Positions 26,301 to 63,400 are shown, numbered from the stretch's first letter. The stretch: DNA of 64,000 bases from Larus michahellis (GCF_964199755.1 NC_133917.1:3665501-3729500); one strand, 5' to 3'. Program-made: numbers and translations. Notes: generated by a model from the sequence alone, not told the origin.

Positions 26301-27153
26301 GAAGCTGTTCGGAGCGAGAGGAGGGGATGATTGAAATCTAGGCAGGGTTCGGGTGACACGAAGTGTCGCTGGGAAAGCACCTGTGGAACAATTGCCGTTC
26401 CGAATTTGTTTGAACAGAATATTCCCTTCGCCCTGTCCTCGCTGTGCCCCGCCATTAGCTGGGCGCAGATGCGGCGGTGTTACTGGGAGGCACAACGGTC
26501 CGGGCAGGGCACCGGCGCTATCAGCGTGGAAATCATGTTGATGAAGCTAAAGGCAGAGTTTCCATTGGAAACATTTGCTCGGAGAAATAACTCTTAGAGA
26601 TAAGAAGTGAAAACGTGAAAGAAGGAAACAGCTATTACGTGCTGCTCCTGTCTGGAGCTAAAATTACAAGCCGAAGGGGTAGGAAAGGCAGAGACATCTG
26701 CTGCTAACTTGTGAATGGGTTAGGGTTACAGCACCTTAATGCCAAACACGGTGCAGCTGGTGTAGATTTAATTTAGGAGCCGGTTCTGCAGTTGGAAATG
26801 CTGGGCTGGCTCTGGGATCCTGCCGGATTCCCATCCCGGAGCCCGGGGTGAGGAAGCACCTGATGGGGTGACGTTGCTTCTGCCTCCTCTGGCCGAGGAC
26901 GCGGACCCTGCGTGCGGAGATCAGCATCTTTAAAGTTCAATAAAAGACTAGCGGGTGAATTAAGTGCCAGCCGCGCGGGCTGTGGTGCCGCAGGGAGAGG
27001 GGCCGTGCCGGTAAACATGCGTTTGTTCACCGCATCCATCTGAAAAGCAAACAAAGCTCTGCTGCTCGTGGCTCGGCAGCCACAGCCCTGCAGTGGCTGG
27101 GGCTTATTACGAGGCACCTTTGGTAGCCCCAGACTTGATTTTTCTTTTCCCTT

Positions 27154-27184
<31 letters not shown>

Positions 27185-30100
27185 CTAGCTTCCCATAGCT
27201 AGCTTTCTTCTGTAGCCCTTGAACGCCTTAGGGTGGGCAAACAGGGTGCCCCGCAGTTGAGGATCAGGCTGAGCATGACTTCTTTCTCCACTTCCCCAGC
27301 TTGTGGTAAGCCATAAAAGACCAAAAAAACCCAACCAAACAAACCCAACAACTTAGTGGGATTGACTCTTTTCTGTACTTTGTCCCTCTCTTTCCCCTGA
27401 GCTAATGAATACTTAGGGCAGGGACGATGCTGGCTGATAGCTGGCCTGTCTTAAGTCTCTCCCGGAGAAGCAAGCGGGGAGCTCTCAGCCTCCCCTCACT
27501 GCTCCACAAGCAGACGCCGCCACAGCTTTGTGGGGCTGGGGTCTCGGGGCATCTCCGAGGGGGTCTCGGGGTGTCTCTCGTGCGGCCGGGGGCTCGGGAC
27601 ATCTCCGAGGGGACCGGCTGGATGCGCCCGAGGTGCGGCCAGGAGCAGGCTCTTCCTCTGAATCCGGGCAGGACGCCTCGCGGGCTGCGTGGGTGAGTTG
27701 GATGGGGCTGAATCCTTCCCGTGAACTGGCGCTTGCGCATGTACTTTCCTGGTAACTTCAAGGCTGAATGATCCTCTCCCAGCGCCTGCTTCAGCCCCTC
27801 AGTCATAGGAGGGAGATAAAACTGGGTCTCGACGCTGGTGCCAAGCGTGCCATCAGCGTTGGCAGGCTCCGGTCCACAGTGGGAAGGAGCCGGTAGTAAC
27901 CGCTCGGCTGACGGGCGAGTGTGAGCACGCCACGCGTGTTGGCTGTGTCTGCACACCAGTTTTGACAAATAGGGGCATTTAGGGACAACCCTGCACAGAA
28001 CAAACGCCCTCGGCTCCGGCGGTGGTGGCCACCTCCACCCCCAGGGTTGCTGCGGCGCCCTCGGGCCTAAGAGATGCAGGTACTCCGGAAAAAGCTGTCA
28101 TGACCCAGAATTGTGACAAGAGCCAGTCTGTCACCCAGCCCGCATCCTTCCTGGGCGCTCCGTCTCGGCCGAGCTGCCCACGGGGACGGCAGCCCGGCGT
28201 GGGCTGGTACTGGGGAGGTTTTGGGCAAACCCAGCTGTGCTGGGGAGGTGGGAAAGGGCTTGGGTCAAGCCTCCCGTGGGCTGAGCTGATGAGGTGTCGT
28301 GTCTCTGGCTGCTGGGCTGGGTTGGAGGAAGGTCCCCGTGCGCTTTCAGAGCACGCAGTGAAGTGGTAAGTCAGGAAAACTCGGCATCTTCCAGGTTTTC
28401 CCAGCGGACTAGGAGGAAAACGTCTCCGTCCTGCTCCGGGTGCAGCGGCTTTGTCTGTAATCAAGGGACCATGTTTTGGGTAACGCAGACAGGCATGTGT
28501 ACCAGAATTTTAAACTCTGATGGTAAATACAGCGCTATACTAGCTATTTTTTGAGAAAATCCACTTTAATGCCTTACAGCTGCCTATTTCCCGTTAAATC
28601 ATAAACACGTGCGGCAGCTTCCGAGTGAAAGCAAAGCAGCGCAACTCCCGCCGAGTGGCTCCAGCGCCTCGCGGGGTTTTGTTGTCGCAGCCCGGCTTTC
28701 TGGCCGGCCAGGCCGTGGGTTCGGCCGTCGCTTCCCCTTGGTGACTAACACCCTCCCGGGGCACTGCTCGGGAAATGAGGCACCGCTGCTCGCCCACCGC
28801 AGGCACAGCGGTCTCCCCGCTCCAGGAGATGCCTAACTAATTTATTTTTTTTTTTTAGTTTGCTGATCAAGCTTTAATGCATTGGGAAAAGGGTTTTTTT
28901 TTGGTTTTGTGTTTGTGGTGTGTTTTTTTGGTTTTTTGTTGTTTTTTTTTTCTCTCTATGGCTCGTGGACTCGGAGGTGCGGCGCCGCTCGCCTCTGAGG
29001 AAAGGCTCAGGGCAGGGAATCCTCGCCGGGAAGAGGGAGAAGCATCCTTTGCAAACGCGTTTCTGCCTCGTTAGCTGGTTTTCCCTCGCCAAACGCGCGG
29101 ATCGGGCAGGGAGGCGGTGGGCTGTGGTGGTGCCCTTTCTCGTTGGAGGCACAGGGGATGTCGATCGAACCACACGATGCCGCTTGTTTGAAGCTCCTGG
29201 GAGGATCAAGAGAACAGGGAATATTGTGGTGTTGGTGTGACAGAGGGGATAACGGGATCCACGGAGCACAAATACCATGGCTGGCCTTGTCTGAAACGTG
29301 CGACCCCCGTCTCTTCCGTGGTTGAACTTGGCTTTGGGAGCTCAGAACCGCCGGGACTGGGTTTTTTTCCCCCCCCTCTAACTCCCCACTCCCTGCTCTC
29401 CCGTCCTGGGGTGAGCTGCCCTGGCACGGGTGCGTTTGATCCGCCCCGCTGTTTGCTCCAGCGGTTGGCAAACTTTCACCCTTCCCGCTCCTTATTTTCC
29501 TGTTTTGTTTTTTGTTTTTGTTTTTTTTTTTTTTTTAACCTCTGGAGCAGCAAGAGCTGCTGCAAATCACCTCTCCCTCACATTGCGGGGCGGGAGGGGA
29601 TTTTTCTATTTAAGAAGCATCTTTTTGGGGATGGGGCGGGCGGCCCCATGGTTTTGGGGGCTGAATGGGGGAGAGGGAAGGGAGCTTCAAACGGGGCTGG
29701 GAGACGCGTCTCCCGCTTTCCTGCTCCACCTGAAAGCGGTTGTGACTTCCCAAAAGAGGGGAAATGGAGTTGTTTAGCCCATTCCTGGAAACCAGCCCTG
29801 CTCCGGCCGGGCAGAGCCCCTCCTATGGGCTAACGGGAAGGGGTGCTGGGATCCCGAACCCCCCCTCCCCGGGGGACCAGGGTGCTGCTGGACCCTGACG
29901 CTGGGGGACACCAAGTGCTCCCCAGTTTGGAGCCGCTCAGACCTGCCGAGGGAAAAGAGCCACCGCTGCTCCCGCACCGGCTCAAACAGGAGGCAGGGGG
30001 GGTTGGGGACGGCCCGTCTGTAGGGACAGTTTTTGGTCTGATGGGGTGGTTTCGACTCTTTGTCCGAGAAAACTAAAATTCCTGCCGATCCAACTGATAG

Positions 30101-31664
30101 ATATGGACCCTTAAATAAGTACGTGACGCTTCCAGGGCTGCTTCGCACAACGTCAGGTTGTGAATCGTTGCTTGATGCCTTCTCTGAAATCCAAGTCCAT
30201 GAGAGCAACGCTTTGCCGAAAGCGTTCTCCTACCTAAAAGCTTATTTTGCTTAGTTTTACCCTAGAAATGTTTTTGGGCTCTGAATCCCGAAACGAATCA
30301 ATGCTGCGGATGTGAAATGTTAAAACGCCGCAGCTCCTTTTACTCCGTGTGACGTTACGAGCAATTTAGGGCTTTGCTTGTACGCGATTAGCGATGTGCA
30401 ACTGGTTTAACTTAGCGAGGGGTTTCGAAGAAGGAGGAAGAGCCCCAGATCAGGAGGTCTCTAGCGAAAAGGCTGCTCAGGCAACTCAAAAGCCTGATGG
30501 AGGCAATGGCAGCCTGTGACTCAATGCCGGAGGATACTCCACCCTTCCCGGTGTGTATTTCTCTCCAGTTCCCATGCCACGATGCTGCCAGGTTCTTCAC
30601 CAGCCTTGAAACTCACTGCGTTTCGCGCCAGTTCCTGCCTCTTCCGCGGTGTTTGCTCCTCGGGGCAGGGACAGGGGGGTCTGTGGGCGCTTCTGCGATG
30701 CCGCAACCCAGCGCTCCTCTCTGTTATTACTCTTATCAGCGGCCGGTGGCCTCTGCTCCGGCTGGGGTGTGCCAGGTTTGCTCATCCCAGTTGGCAGACG
30801 GTCCCGAGACATGGCTCCCTGTCTCCGAACTCTTGCGTCAAGTCGGCCCAGAGAGGGACGCGTGCTTGGATGAGGCTCATCCGTTGGGAAGGAGGGCAGA
30901 GCCTGAGCCGGACCGACGCCAAACGGCTCCTCTCCGTCCTCCCACAGCCAGCCCAGACGGCATCGATAGGTACGCGCTTGTGCCGAAAAGCCACGATACA
31001 GGGAGGATGCGAAAAGGGAAGCTCGGCCAGCCCGTGTCAAAGTCGCGGCCACATGAGAAGTTGCTTTCATTTATTTGTTGAAGGAGGGTTTGAGGGAGGA
31101 CGCATTGCTCACATAAAAATCCCGTATTAAAGCCATCCAGCTGCCACTACCGCGGTGCCAGTGGGCTCTGCCTTGTCTGGCAGATCCCGATGGGTGGCTG
31201 CAGGGAGTGCTCCGGCTGTTTTTTGTGGCTTAAATGACAAAGCGTCGTGCCAGTGAGGAGTCAGGTTGGAGGTATTTTTTGATGCGGTGCCCGAGGCCGT
31301 AATCTGGAAATCTGTTTACTTCATTCCTTCCAGTCAGGGGAATGGCACTTCGAAATATTTTCTGCTTTTACCTGCGCATGCAAGGGTTTGTTGCCTAATT
31401 GCAATGTGAGATCCTAAAAAAGATCCTCGGCGAATGCGGTGGTAGAGCTTGTAGCTGGCCAGGTGCTTTTATTTCTGCCTCTGCACGCTGGCGAAGCTGC
31501 TGAGGGTTTGCATGGCGATGCTCGTCTCCCTTGTCCCCGCCGCACACCCGCTCCCTTGGCCCCTTTCCCAGGGGAAAACAGGCTTCTCCGGTGCTTCCCA
31601 CCCGGGGAATTGATGCAATTTGTGCCTGGACTCCAGCCCCCGGCTCCTGTCTCGCAGCAGGTGA

Positions 31665-32335
31665 GAGACCAAGTCCTGTGAGGAGCGGCTGAGGGAGCCG
31701 GGGGGGCTCAGCCTGGAGAAAAGGGGGCTGAGGGGAGACCTTCTCGCTCCCCACAACTCCCTGAAAGGAGGGGGTAGCCGGGGGGGTCGGTCTCTTCTCC
31801 CACGGAATGAGAGGGAACGGCCTCAAGTTGTGCCAGGGGAGGTTTAGGATGGATATTGGGAAAAATTTCTTCACCGAAAGGGTTATCAAACATTGGAACA
31901 GGCTGCCCAGGGGAGTGGTGGAGTCACCATAGGATGGTTTGGGTGGGAAGGGACCTTAAAGATCATCTCATCCACCCCCACATCCAGTGGGACACCTCCC
32001 CCAGCCCAGGTTGCTCCAAGCCCCGTCCAACCTGGCCTTGAACCCCTCCAGGGATGGGGCAGCCACAGCTTCTCTGGGCAACCTGGGCCAGGGGCTCACC
32101 CCCCTCACAGCCAAGAATTTCTTCCCCAGATCTCACCTAAATCTCCCTCTTCCAGTTTGAAACCGCTCCCCCTCGTCCCATGGCTCCAATCCCTAAATGC
32201 CATCCCTGGGGGTGTTTAAAAGCCAGGCGGACGCGGTGCTGAGGGACGTGGGTCAGGGGTGGTTTGGGCAGCGTTGGGTTGATGGTTGGACTCCATGATC
32301 TGAAAGGTCCCTTCCAACCCGGGCGATTCTGTGAA
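31665..32335 (+). mobile_element. CR1 LINE split by a nested CR1
   Basis: A sense CR1 3' segment runs from about 31665 (ggagcggctgagggagccgg) to about 31930 and resumes at about 32199-32335 (ccatccctgggggtgtttaa to caacccgggcgattctgtga). An antisense CR1 sits between the two parts. The uninterrupted relative at about 35505-35768 shows the original join, so the reading is secure. Confidence 0.9.
31931..32198 (-). mobile_element. Nested CR1 LINE inserted in another CR1
   Basis: Antisense CR1 3' sequence starts at aggatggtttgggtgggaag and runs through ccagcccaggttgctccaag to ccccctcgtcccatggctcc. It interrupts the sense element, with a short ccat shared at both junctions as a possible target-site duplication. 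Confidence 0.88.
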
Positions 32336-35300
32336 GCACGTCTGCCATCCTTAAACCTGCCTTGCACCGTGTTTGCTTGAGGACTTGTCTCCGTGCGCCT
32401 TCGGATGCGGGAGGCTGGACGTGTTTTTGCAGCCCAGCTGGAGGCTTGCGCTCCTCGCAGCTCCCGTGCGCGGCTCCGACACCTCGGGAGAGCCGTTATC
32501 CTTCCCAGAAAGAGTCGGGAAGGGCAGTATTGCTGCGTTGGTGACCCTGGAAACCCCAACCCACAATACTTGGGGACTGCCGTGTGCATCCCCCTCTCCT
32601 CCCTCCTGGTTTCCTGGGTTCTGGATGGGGTGGCGAAGATGCCCCGCGATGCTGGAGGTGTGGGGTCACAGCGTGGCCCCGGGGGGCTGTTGAGACCCCC
32701 TCCTGGGCTGAGAGCAGACCTGGGCTTGCTCTGTCAACGCTTGTTTTTGTAGCTTTGCTGCCAGGGACGTGGCTGCTCAGATGTCTGCTCCTAACCGCGT
32801 TACTGGGGAGCGCTGGTGGCCGTAATCGAGTTCAGCATGTCCCGGGGCTTGCTCACTCCCACACCACAAAGCGTTGAGGGAGCCCGTAAGTGCCCGATCC
32901 CTCACAAGGAATGAGATTAGCATCCTGTTCCTTAGAAAAGGATTCTTTTTCATTTTTTATTTATTTTTTTTAAAGTCTCTCTGACGTTCTTGAAACTAAT
33001 ATTTGCAGCTCCTTCGGTTGTCGCGCGGCCGGACCCTCCTCTGAAAGCCCCGTTGTGGTGACCTGTTGTTTGCAGACTGGGAGTGTTCTGGGCTCTCCGG
33101 GGTAGGAATTGTCACGCTCACGTGTTGCCTGGCATGGAGAAACCTCCAGCCTTGGTCTGGGGGCGTCAGCAGAGGCTCCAGGAGGGTTTTTACATCTAAT
33201 CAAATCGATGGAGGAAGGGGTGGCGTGAGCTGACTTGCATCAGATAATAAATCGCTGCCGGTCTCGTGACGCTGCCGGGCTTGCCAGCTCTCCTTGCCCA
33301 GGTCCCAGGAGGTTGCAGCCACCCTGGGTTTTGCAAAAAAAAAAAAAAAAAACAAAAACAAAACAAAAACCAAAAAACAAAACAAAAAAACCAAACACCA
33401 AAACACCCCAAAAAACCATTCTAAATGTTTTTCCAGCCTAGAAATGGAGGTGAGCGGCGGCAAGAGGGATCCGGCAGCACGGGGAGCTTCACCCGCTACA
33501 TCCCTCCACCCGGGGCTGATGCGGGAGCAGCGCTTGGTCCTGCCGGGAAGCTGTCAATCCGCTGGCTAATAAATCTCATGGAAAGCAGCTAAATAAGCGG
33601 GTTCCCCGGAGCTACAGAGGGAAATTATTTAATTGCCTTTTATAATAGAGCAAGGGGTTGCTCGCATGCCGCAACGAGATGTTGTGAATAGGCTGATTTG
33701 TACTGGAGAAAGCTTCTTGAAGTGCAAGCGCGGTGCCAGAGGCTCCGTGGAGCATCGTTTTGTTTTGACATGTCAACAGTGGTGTTAATTGAGCGTGAGC
33801 CAGGAAAATAGTAAAACCTCCCTGTAAATGAATGGGTCTCTCCAAGACTTCGCAGAGCCTTCAGTAAAAAGACAGAGCGGTGCCAGGGGTGGGGATTTAC
33901 TTAGACTTCAGAAACCAGTCCGTTCCTTTCAGGCCGTGCGGGTAAAGATTTTTTTATTTTTTTTGTTTTGTTTTGCTTGGCAAATAAATGAACCAAAAAA
34001 ATGCATTTTGATGGAGCAACAAAGATACTGAGAACGTGACAAATACTTTGACGGTATTGTAACAGTTTATTTTCTGTAGCCTGAAAAATGTTTAACGATG
34101 TTGGTCTCAAAACACCACGGACTTCAAAGCCTCTTTAATGAGATGCCACCCTTGTTTGCTGGGAATGTTCAGCTGCTCCTTAACTGGCTTGGTTTCTCCC
34201 CCGAATTTCTGCAAAGCCTGAACCTCCTGGGGAGCCGTTGCCTGAATACAGACCCATATGCTCGCATCCTTGGCCGGACAAAGCCCTGGTCTTGCTTCTG
34301 GGTGTTTTTTTTACCCCGGGCGTTTGTGTTAAAACGTATTTCTGGCTTTGCGCATCAGGAAAGTAAATGTCAAATGTGCTCGGGGCATCTGAAGCCGAGC
34401 CGACTGCCCGCGCCCGGTCTCCCATCAGCCTCCGGCGCTGGTTTTTGGCTCTGGTTCTGTCTTAGCCTGTGTGTTATTCCCAGCTCTGGCTACTGCTGTG
34501 GCTAGTTGAAGGAAGGAGGCATTTCGGTGCTGCGTTGCTGGGAGGGAAACCTGCCGCTGTGCGGACACCGAGGGGGAGTGACGGAGGCTTTCAGCGGGAG
34601 CAATCGTCCTCCGGAGCCTTTTCCCTCCTGCCAAGTCCCCATGAGCTGCGAGCGTGAGTTTTGCAAGCTGGCGAGAGAAAAAGGAAAGTGATAAAGCACG
34701 AGAAAACACTTCAGCGGAAGACTCCCTACCACCCTGAGTGGTTACTGAGGGCACTTAGAGATAAATACAGGCTGAAAAACGAAGATCCTCCTTTGGGCTC
34801 AGCAGAGAGGAGGAAGAGGAGCGGATGCTGTGCCCGTTTCCCCGTACAGGCAGGTGACTTTCCACGCTCACCTCTTGCCCTGGAGCTCGGGTGCCCTCCT
34901 GCACCCCACGCCAGAGTCCTAGTGCTCGTGCAGCCACCCCCTGGTCACCGGGCTGCGGTTTTACTGGCTGTTACGCTAATTTTCAGGGTGACTTGCCCAG
35001 TTTCCTGTAAGCTATGTTGCATTTGGGGATGCTCTTCCCTCGGTACAGCTGTTTTGCTCCTGCCAGATGTGTTCTAGCTTCCTGGCCGTGTGCTGCTTTC
35101 CCCGAGCACAGCTGTGGAACTGCTGCCGCCGCCGGGCTCTCGGCCAGCGGCGTGCGGCCCCCTCCACGCTCCGCCATCAACCACCTGCTTTGGGATGCTG
35201 CCACCAGCCCCCGCTCCGTGTCTGTGAGGCTCCGGTTAGTCAGACGGGGCTGGAGACGTTCCTGCTTGAGGTTAATGACTCTTCCAGTCGCGGTGATGGA

Positions 35301-35504
35301 GGCCGTGTGAGGGCTGTGTCACTTCTCCATCACATCGCCGGCTGTGCCGCAGGGATTTGCCGAGGAGGAGGCATGGCACCAGTGGCCGGCAGAATGAGTC
35401 CCCCCTCCCTCCTTGGGAGGGATACGCAGGGGGATCCAGCTCTTCCCTCTGCCTGACTTCATCCTCCCAGCTTCCTGGGTACCGAGGGATCTATCGCAAC
35501 CTTG

Positions 35505-35768
35505 GCCTGAATGGCCTCAAGTTGCGCCAGGGGAGGTTTAGGATGGATATTGGGAAAAATTTCTTCACCGAAAGGGTTATCAAGCGTTGGAACAGGCTGC
35601 CCAGGGAAGGGGTGGAATCTCCATCCCTGGGGGTGTTTAAAAGCCAGGCAGACGCGGTGCTGAGGGACGTGGGTCAGGGGTGGTTTGGGCAGCATTGGGT
35701 TGATGGTTGGACTCCATGATCTGAAAGGTCCCTTCCAGCCCGGATGATTCTATAATTCTGTGATTCTA
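35505..35768 (+). mobile_element. CR1 LINE 3' fragment
   Basis: Sense CR1: aatggcctcaagttgcgcca, ggatggatattgggaaaaat, then the 3' tip ggtcccttccagcccggatg with attctataattctgtgattc octamer-like repeats at the end. It is 5' truncated. Confidence 0.92.
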
Positions 35769-37754
35769 AATAACAGCTGCTGGCAGGGAGATGGGAGACC
35801 GGAGCCGAGCTACCAGCTGCAGCCCCGTGCGCAGCAATCAGCTGGTTTATTTGTGCTCCCGCAGGTGAGCTTTTCCCATGTCTTTAAGCTTTGACCGTCG
35901 TGGCCTCTGTGCTGCTGCATCATCTGCCAGCACCCCGGCGGAGGCCTCCGGTTGCTAATTACAGTCCCGCCGCCTTCCCCGCCGGCAGCTTGTAGCTGTT
36001 TGAGCTTTGCTGCTGTGACAGCTCCATTCAAACCCCAAAAAATGATCATCTGAAAGTTGAGATTTCCTGCCCTGCGCGTGGATTTGGTGCCTTGGGAAGG
36101 AGATGATGGGGAAACCTTAGATTTAACGAAGCCCAGCGGGCGACAGCCGGCTTGCTGCAGCTTTGCCACAACCAGCCTCAAAACTGCTTTGACCTTTCTG
36201 GTGTCTGCTTAAGAGGTCAGTGCTTTTAATGCAAATTATTTTGCGTCTTCCAAGAGGTGAAGGCTAAATGTCAGGTTTGATGAATGAGCCATCTTTCACG
36301 GGGGTGGAGGGAAACTCCTGAGCACACTCCACCCCGCGCACCGACGTCACTTCCATTAAGGGGCTGAGTAATGTTTTCCAAGAAGCCAGAGAGGGTAGGT
36401 TGAAGCAGGGCTGTCATCCACGTGGGAATCGCGTCTGGAGCAGGCTTATCACTCTCTAATGAACATCGGTGACCAAGTCACCTCTTCCTTTTTTTTTTAA
36501 TTGGGAGCTGGAGAAAGCAAGAGGCGTGACGAGGGTGGGGGGTAGACACCTCTGAGGTTGACTGGTTGCCACCAGCACCTGCCTTCCCTGTCCTGCCTCG
36601 TGATGCCGGAGGTGGCAGCGTCCCTGTGCGCGGTCCTGGGAAGGATGTGGTGGAGCTGGGGGCAACACGAAGCACTGGAGAAGCGTTAAGCGGGGCATCA
36701 GGATGCCCGTGTGGCAGGGAGGAGGTTTGCTTGGGGTCTCCACAAGGGTCGTCTTCGCCCAAAAGCAGCCCTGCTGCTTGCTGGAGAGAGCCGCCCTGTG
36801 TGACCAACAGATTGGGTGCTCGCTGGGTGTTTTGCCGCGGCCCGGCACGCGGCGGCTGTTGGCACTCCTGGAATCCAGCCCTTTGGGAAGGGAAGCCCGC
36901 TCAGGGCTCTCTGTGCCCTGTGTCTCCCTGCGGACCTCAAAACCTGGTGGGAGGGAGGTGGGTGCTTGGCGGGGCGCTTGGGACCCGGCCTGAGCGGGTT
37001 TCTGCCAAGCACGGGTGACTCCCGGCCTTATCCCGCATCCAGAAGCTCCACCGTGTGCTGCTTTCCCAGGGGGACATGCCCAAGCGCTGCCCTCAGCCCA
37101 TCGCCTCTGCCACGACCCTCGGTGGTGGCTGCAGCCCCTCGGGGAAATAAACCCTCCGGCTGGAGGCACGTTCCGTGAGCTGCCCGGCCCTGGGACATGG
37201 TTTGTCTCCTGGTTTGAGAGAGAACAAAATCCAATTTTCCTTTTCAATAATCTTACTCCTCAGTTGAGTCTCTTCTAAACGATTGCGCTCTGTGAAATTA
37301 TGGTGTGTTTTTCAGACAGCGTCGGCTTCTAGGAGCGAAAACCTGATGTTTATAGTGAATACCAAGGGATGGTATGCAGAGAGGCTCCTGCTTATATTTA
37401 TTTCTATAATGCCCAAGGTCAGCAGACTTTATTTGCCCCGTTGGAGGGTCGGAAGCAGAAGAGCCGGAGAGAGGTGGCACCTGCGGGGAGGAGCGGACAG
37501 GACAGGGGACCCACTGACCGACAGGGTATTCCATCCCATTGACGTGACACTCGGTACAGAGCTCCTTGTTTTGGCCCTGTATCGGGGCACCTTCATCATT
37601 CAGGGCTGTGAGTTTGTGTCAGGAGCAGTGGGGTGACCCGGGGGGACCAGCCAACCCACCACAGGTTAGCCAGGCCTTGAGGAAGGTAAAGCACCTCAAT
37701 AAAACCATTTCCCAGCTCTGTTCCAACACTGGTGCCGGTGTGGTGCTTCCCATC

Positions 37755-38235
37755 AGCACCAGAAGGACACGGAGCTGTTGGAGCGGGGCCAGAGGAGGCC
37801 CCGGAGATGCTGGGAGGGCTGGAGCCCCTCTGCTGTGGGGACAGGCTGAGAGAGCTGGGGGGGTTCAGCCTGGAGAAGAGAAGGCTCCGCGGAGACCTTC
37901 CAGCCCCTTCCAGTCCCTCAAGGGGCTCCAGGAAAGCTGGGGAGGGACTCTGGAGCAGGGAGGGGAGCCATGGGATGAGGGGGAAGGGTTTTAACCAGAA
38001 AGAGGGGAGATTTAGGTGAGATCTGGGGAAGAACTTCTTGGCTGTGAGGGGGGTGAGCCCCTGGCCCAGGTTGCCCAGAGAAGCTGTGGCTGCCCCATCG
38101 CTGGAGGGGTTCAAGGCCAGGTTGGATGGGGCTTGGAGCAACCTGGGCTGGGGGAGGTGTCCCTTCCACTAGAAGGGGTGTAACGAGATGATCTTTGTGT
38201 CCCTTCCAACCCGAACTGTTCTATGATTCTCTGAT
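37755..38235 (+). mobile_element. CR1 LINE 3' fragment
   Basis: Sense CR1 beginning agcaccagaaggacacggag, continuing gagagctgggggggttcagc and gaagaacttcttggctgtga, and ending cccttccaacccgaactgtt with ctatgattctctgat. It lies about 0.6 kb upstream of VDR coding exon 1. Confidence 0.92.
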
Positions 38236-38842
38236 CCATGAGCAGAGCTGCTGAAAGAACAAAATGGCACAAAGAGGGAGGAAAACCCTCCCCACGCTCG
38301 CTGCCCGGCGCTGCCATGATCCTCTTGACTCTGACCGCCTCTGCTCTGTCGCACGCGGACCTGCGTTTCCAGCAGCCGTTCAGCTCTGCTTTCTGCCGTC
38401 CCACGCAAGCCGACGCCTCTCAACGCTGCGGCGCGCTTGCCGGGCTGAATTGTGAAATTGAAGTTTATATCACCGAGGCTCAAGGAACGAGCTGAGCACC
38501 TCTCGCCGCCGTCTTCTTTCCTTCCTGTGCCCTTGCTCTCCTGGAGGGTGGCTGCTGTGTCCGCCGGCGCGTTCCTCCGGCTCCCTTAGCAACCCGCCGG
38601 GGCGTTGCAATATCTCCTCCTGGATCCACGGCGAGGAGGTGGTGTGGGAACCAGACAAGTGGTACCCGAGCTGACAGGCTATTTTGGGATCACCCCACGC
38701 CGGGCACGGTGCTCAGGTCTCGCCAAGGGGCCGGAGCGAGCCGCGAGCGTGCAGTCGGGCACTCTCCTTTGACTTGTCGCCCTCGATAAGTTTTGAGCTG
38801 TCTTGGACCGTGTCCTGTCTCTCTCTAATTGCAGGTGGCTCC

Positions 38843-62058
<23,216 letters not shown>

Positions 62059-62990
62059 CTCCGGCCGGCACGTCTGAACACCCACCAGTACCACCAGTAA
62101 AGGGATAAATCAGACTGGTTTCCCCCCATCCCCCACCCACCCCCGAAAAGAGTGACGTCGCCCCGCGCGGGAGTTTTGTACATAAACCGTCTGGTTTCAC
62201 ACTACTTTTTGGCTTCTCGGCCGCAACGGCTGAGGTTGGACAGACCCAGATGTGTGCGGTTTCACCCCAAATCCGCCAACCCGCCCTCCGCGAGAGCTGA
62301 CTTAGCCCTTTATGGATGTTTTGGGGCCAGGCTGCCCCGAATCCCGTCTTTCTTGACCCGAAAAAACGGGGCTGCTTGGAAGGAGAAGGTGTTTTTTTGG
62401 GGGGGGGTGGGGTGGCGGGGAGGAGACGGACCCGGGGGCGTTGCTGAGCCCTTGGTGCCATTTCTGCTCCCCTCCGAAAAATCTCCAAAAATCGTCTCCC
62501 CCACACCCCGCTTCAAAACAGGAGACACCGGTTGGATCGAACCCACCCCCCCCCGGGAAATCCCTGCTGGGAAACGCCGCGGGACGTGTCCCCCCCGTGT
62601 GTCACCAGCTCAAACCTGTCCCGTGGGACTGGGACGCGGCCGCGGCCGCCCCGAGAGGGGGAATTCGGGCCGGAGCGGGGGGTAATTTGCCTTCCCCACG
62701 CTCCTGCGGGAGAGGGGGGCTCTGGGGCAGGACCCCCACCGTGCCCACGTCCCCCCCCCCCCGCAGCCCCTGACGGCGTCACGGTGACCCGGTGTGGCTT
62801 CCGCACCCTGCCGTGTCCCGTGTCACCGGGCGCCGGAGGCTGCTGCGTGTCCCCGTCCCCGCTGGGGGACACGGTGGGGGGGGACACAGGGGGCAGGGGG
62901 AGCCTCTGTCACCACCGCCCCCCCGCCGGGCCCTGCGGTGTCGGGGAGGGGGCCCGGCTCACCCGAATAAAGCTGTGGCTGGAGAACGGC
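62059..62990 (+). other. VDR: VDR 3' UTR
   Basis: This GC-rich stretch follows the VDR stop and has G and C runs (62398-62408, 62750-62764). It contains a canonical AATAAA at 62966-62971 about 900 nt downstream, so cleavage near 62985-62995 is likely. Confidence 0.75.
62966..62971 (+). terminator. VDR: VDR poly(A) signal AATAAA
   Basis: It is the first canonical hexamer after the VDR stop (acccgaataaagctgtggc), and a G/T-rich stretch follows from about 63000. Confidence 0.7.
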
Positions 62991-63400
62991 GCCTGGGCTG
63001 GTCTCTGTGGGGGGGGGTGTCCGTCGGTCTGTCCCTGTGGGGGCCATGTCCCTCTGTCCGGGGAGGGGGGGGGCGGGGTGAGGCAGTGTCTGTGTGTGCA
63101 CAAGTGTCCGTGTGTCCCCGTGTGTCCCCGTGTCGTTCCACACCCCGCCCCCCCCGTGTCCCTCTGTCCGTCCCTGCTGTGTCTGTCTGTCCGGGGGGGG
63201 GGGGGGGGGGGGCCAAGCAGTCCCTGTGCCCACGTACGCGCCCGTGTGTCCCCCCGTGTCCCCGCCGTGTCCGTCGCTCCGCCGCGCCCGCCAGGGGGCG
63301 CTCCCCGCAGGCACGGCCCCGCCCCCGCGGAGCAGCGCGCGCGCACAGGCGGCGGGGCGGGGCCAGGCTGCGTCGAGGGGAAGGGGGGGGGGGGGCGGTG
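62991..63400. other. VDR-MYG1 intergenic spacer, G-rich
   Basis: This is a short GC-rich spacer with an uninterrupted G run (about 63188-63212), repeated tgtccgtctgtc and gtgtccccgtgtg motifs, and no gene. It leads into the MYG1 CpG island. Confidence 0.6.

Larger units (their letters stand above)
17303..38834 (+). other. VDR: Long region before VDR coding exon 1 (inferred intron 1)
   Basis: About 21.5 kb holds no convincing coding sequence. It has CR1 copies near 31.67-32.34, 35.5-35.77 and 37.75-38.24 kb, T tracts of 12-30 nt (for example 21255-21269, 22988-23004, 24720-24739, 27155-27181, 29520-29536) and an A-rich tract (33336-33416). Additional untranslated VDR exons may exist but cannot be picked out by eye. 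Confidence 0.5.
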
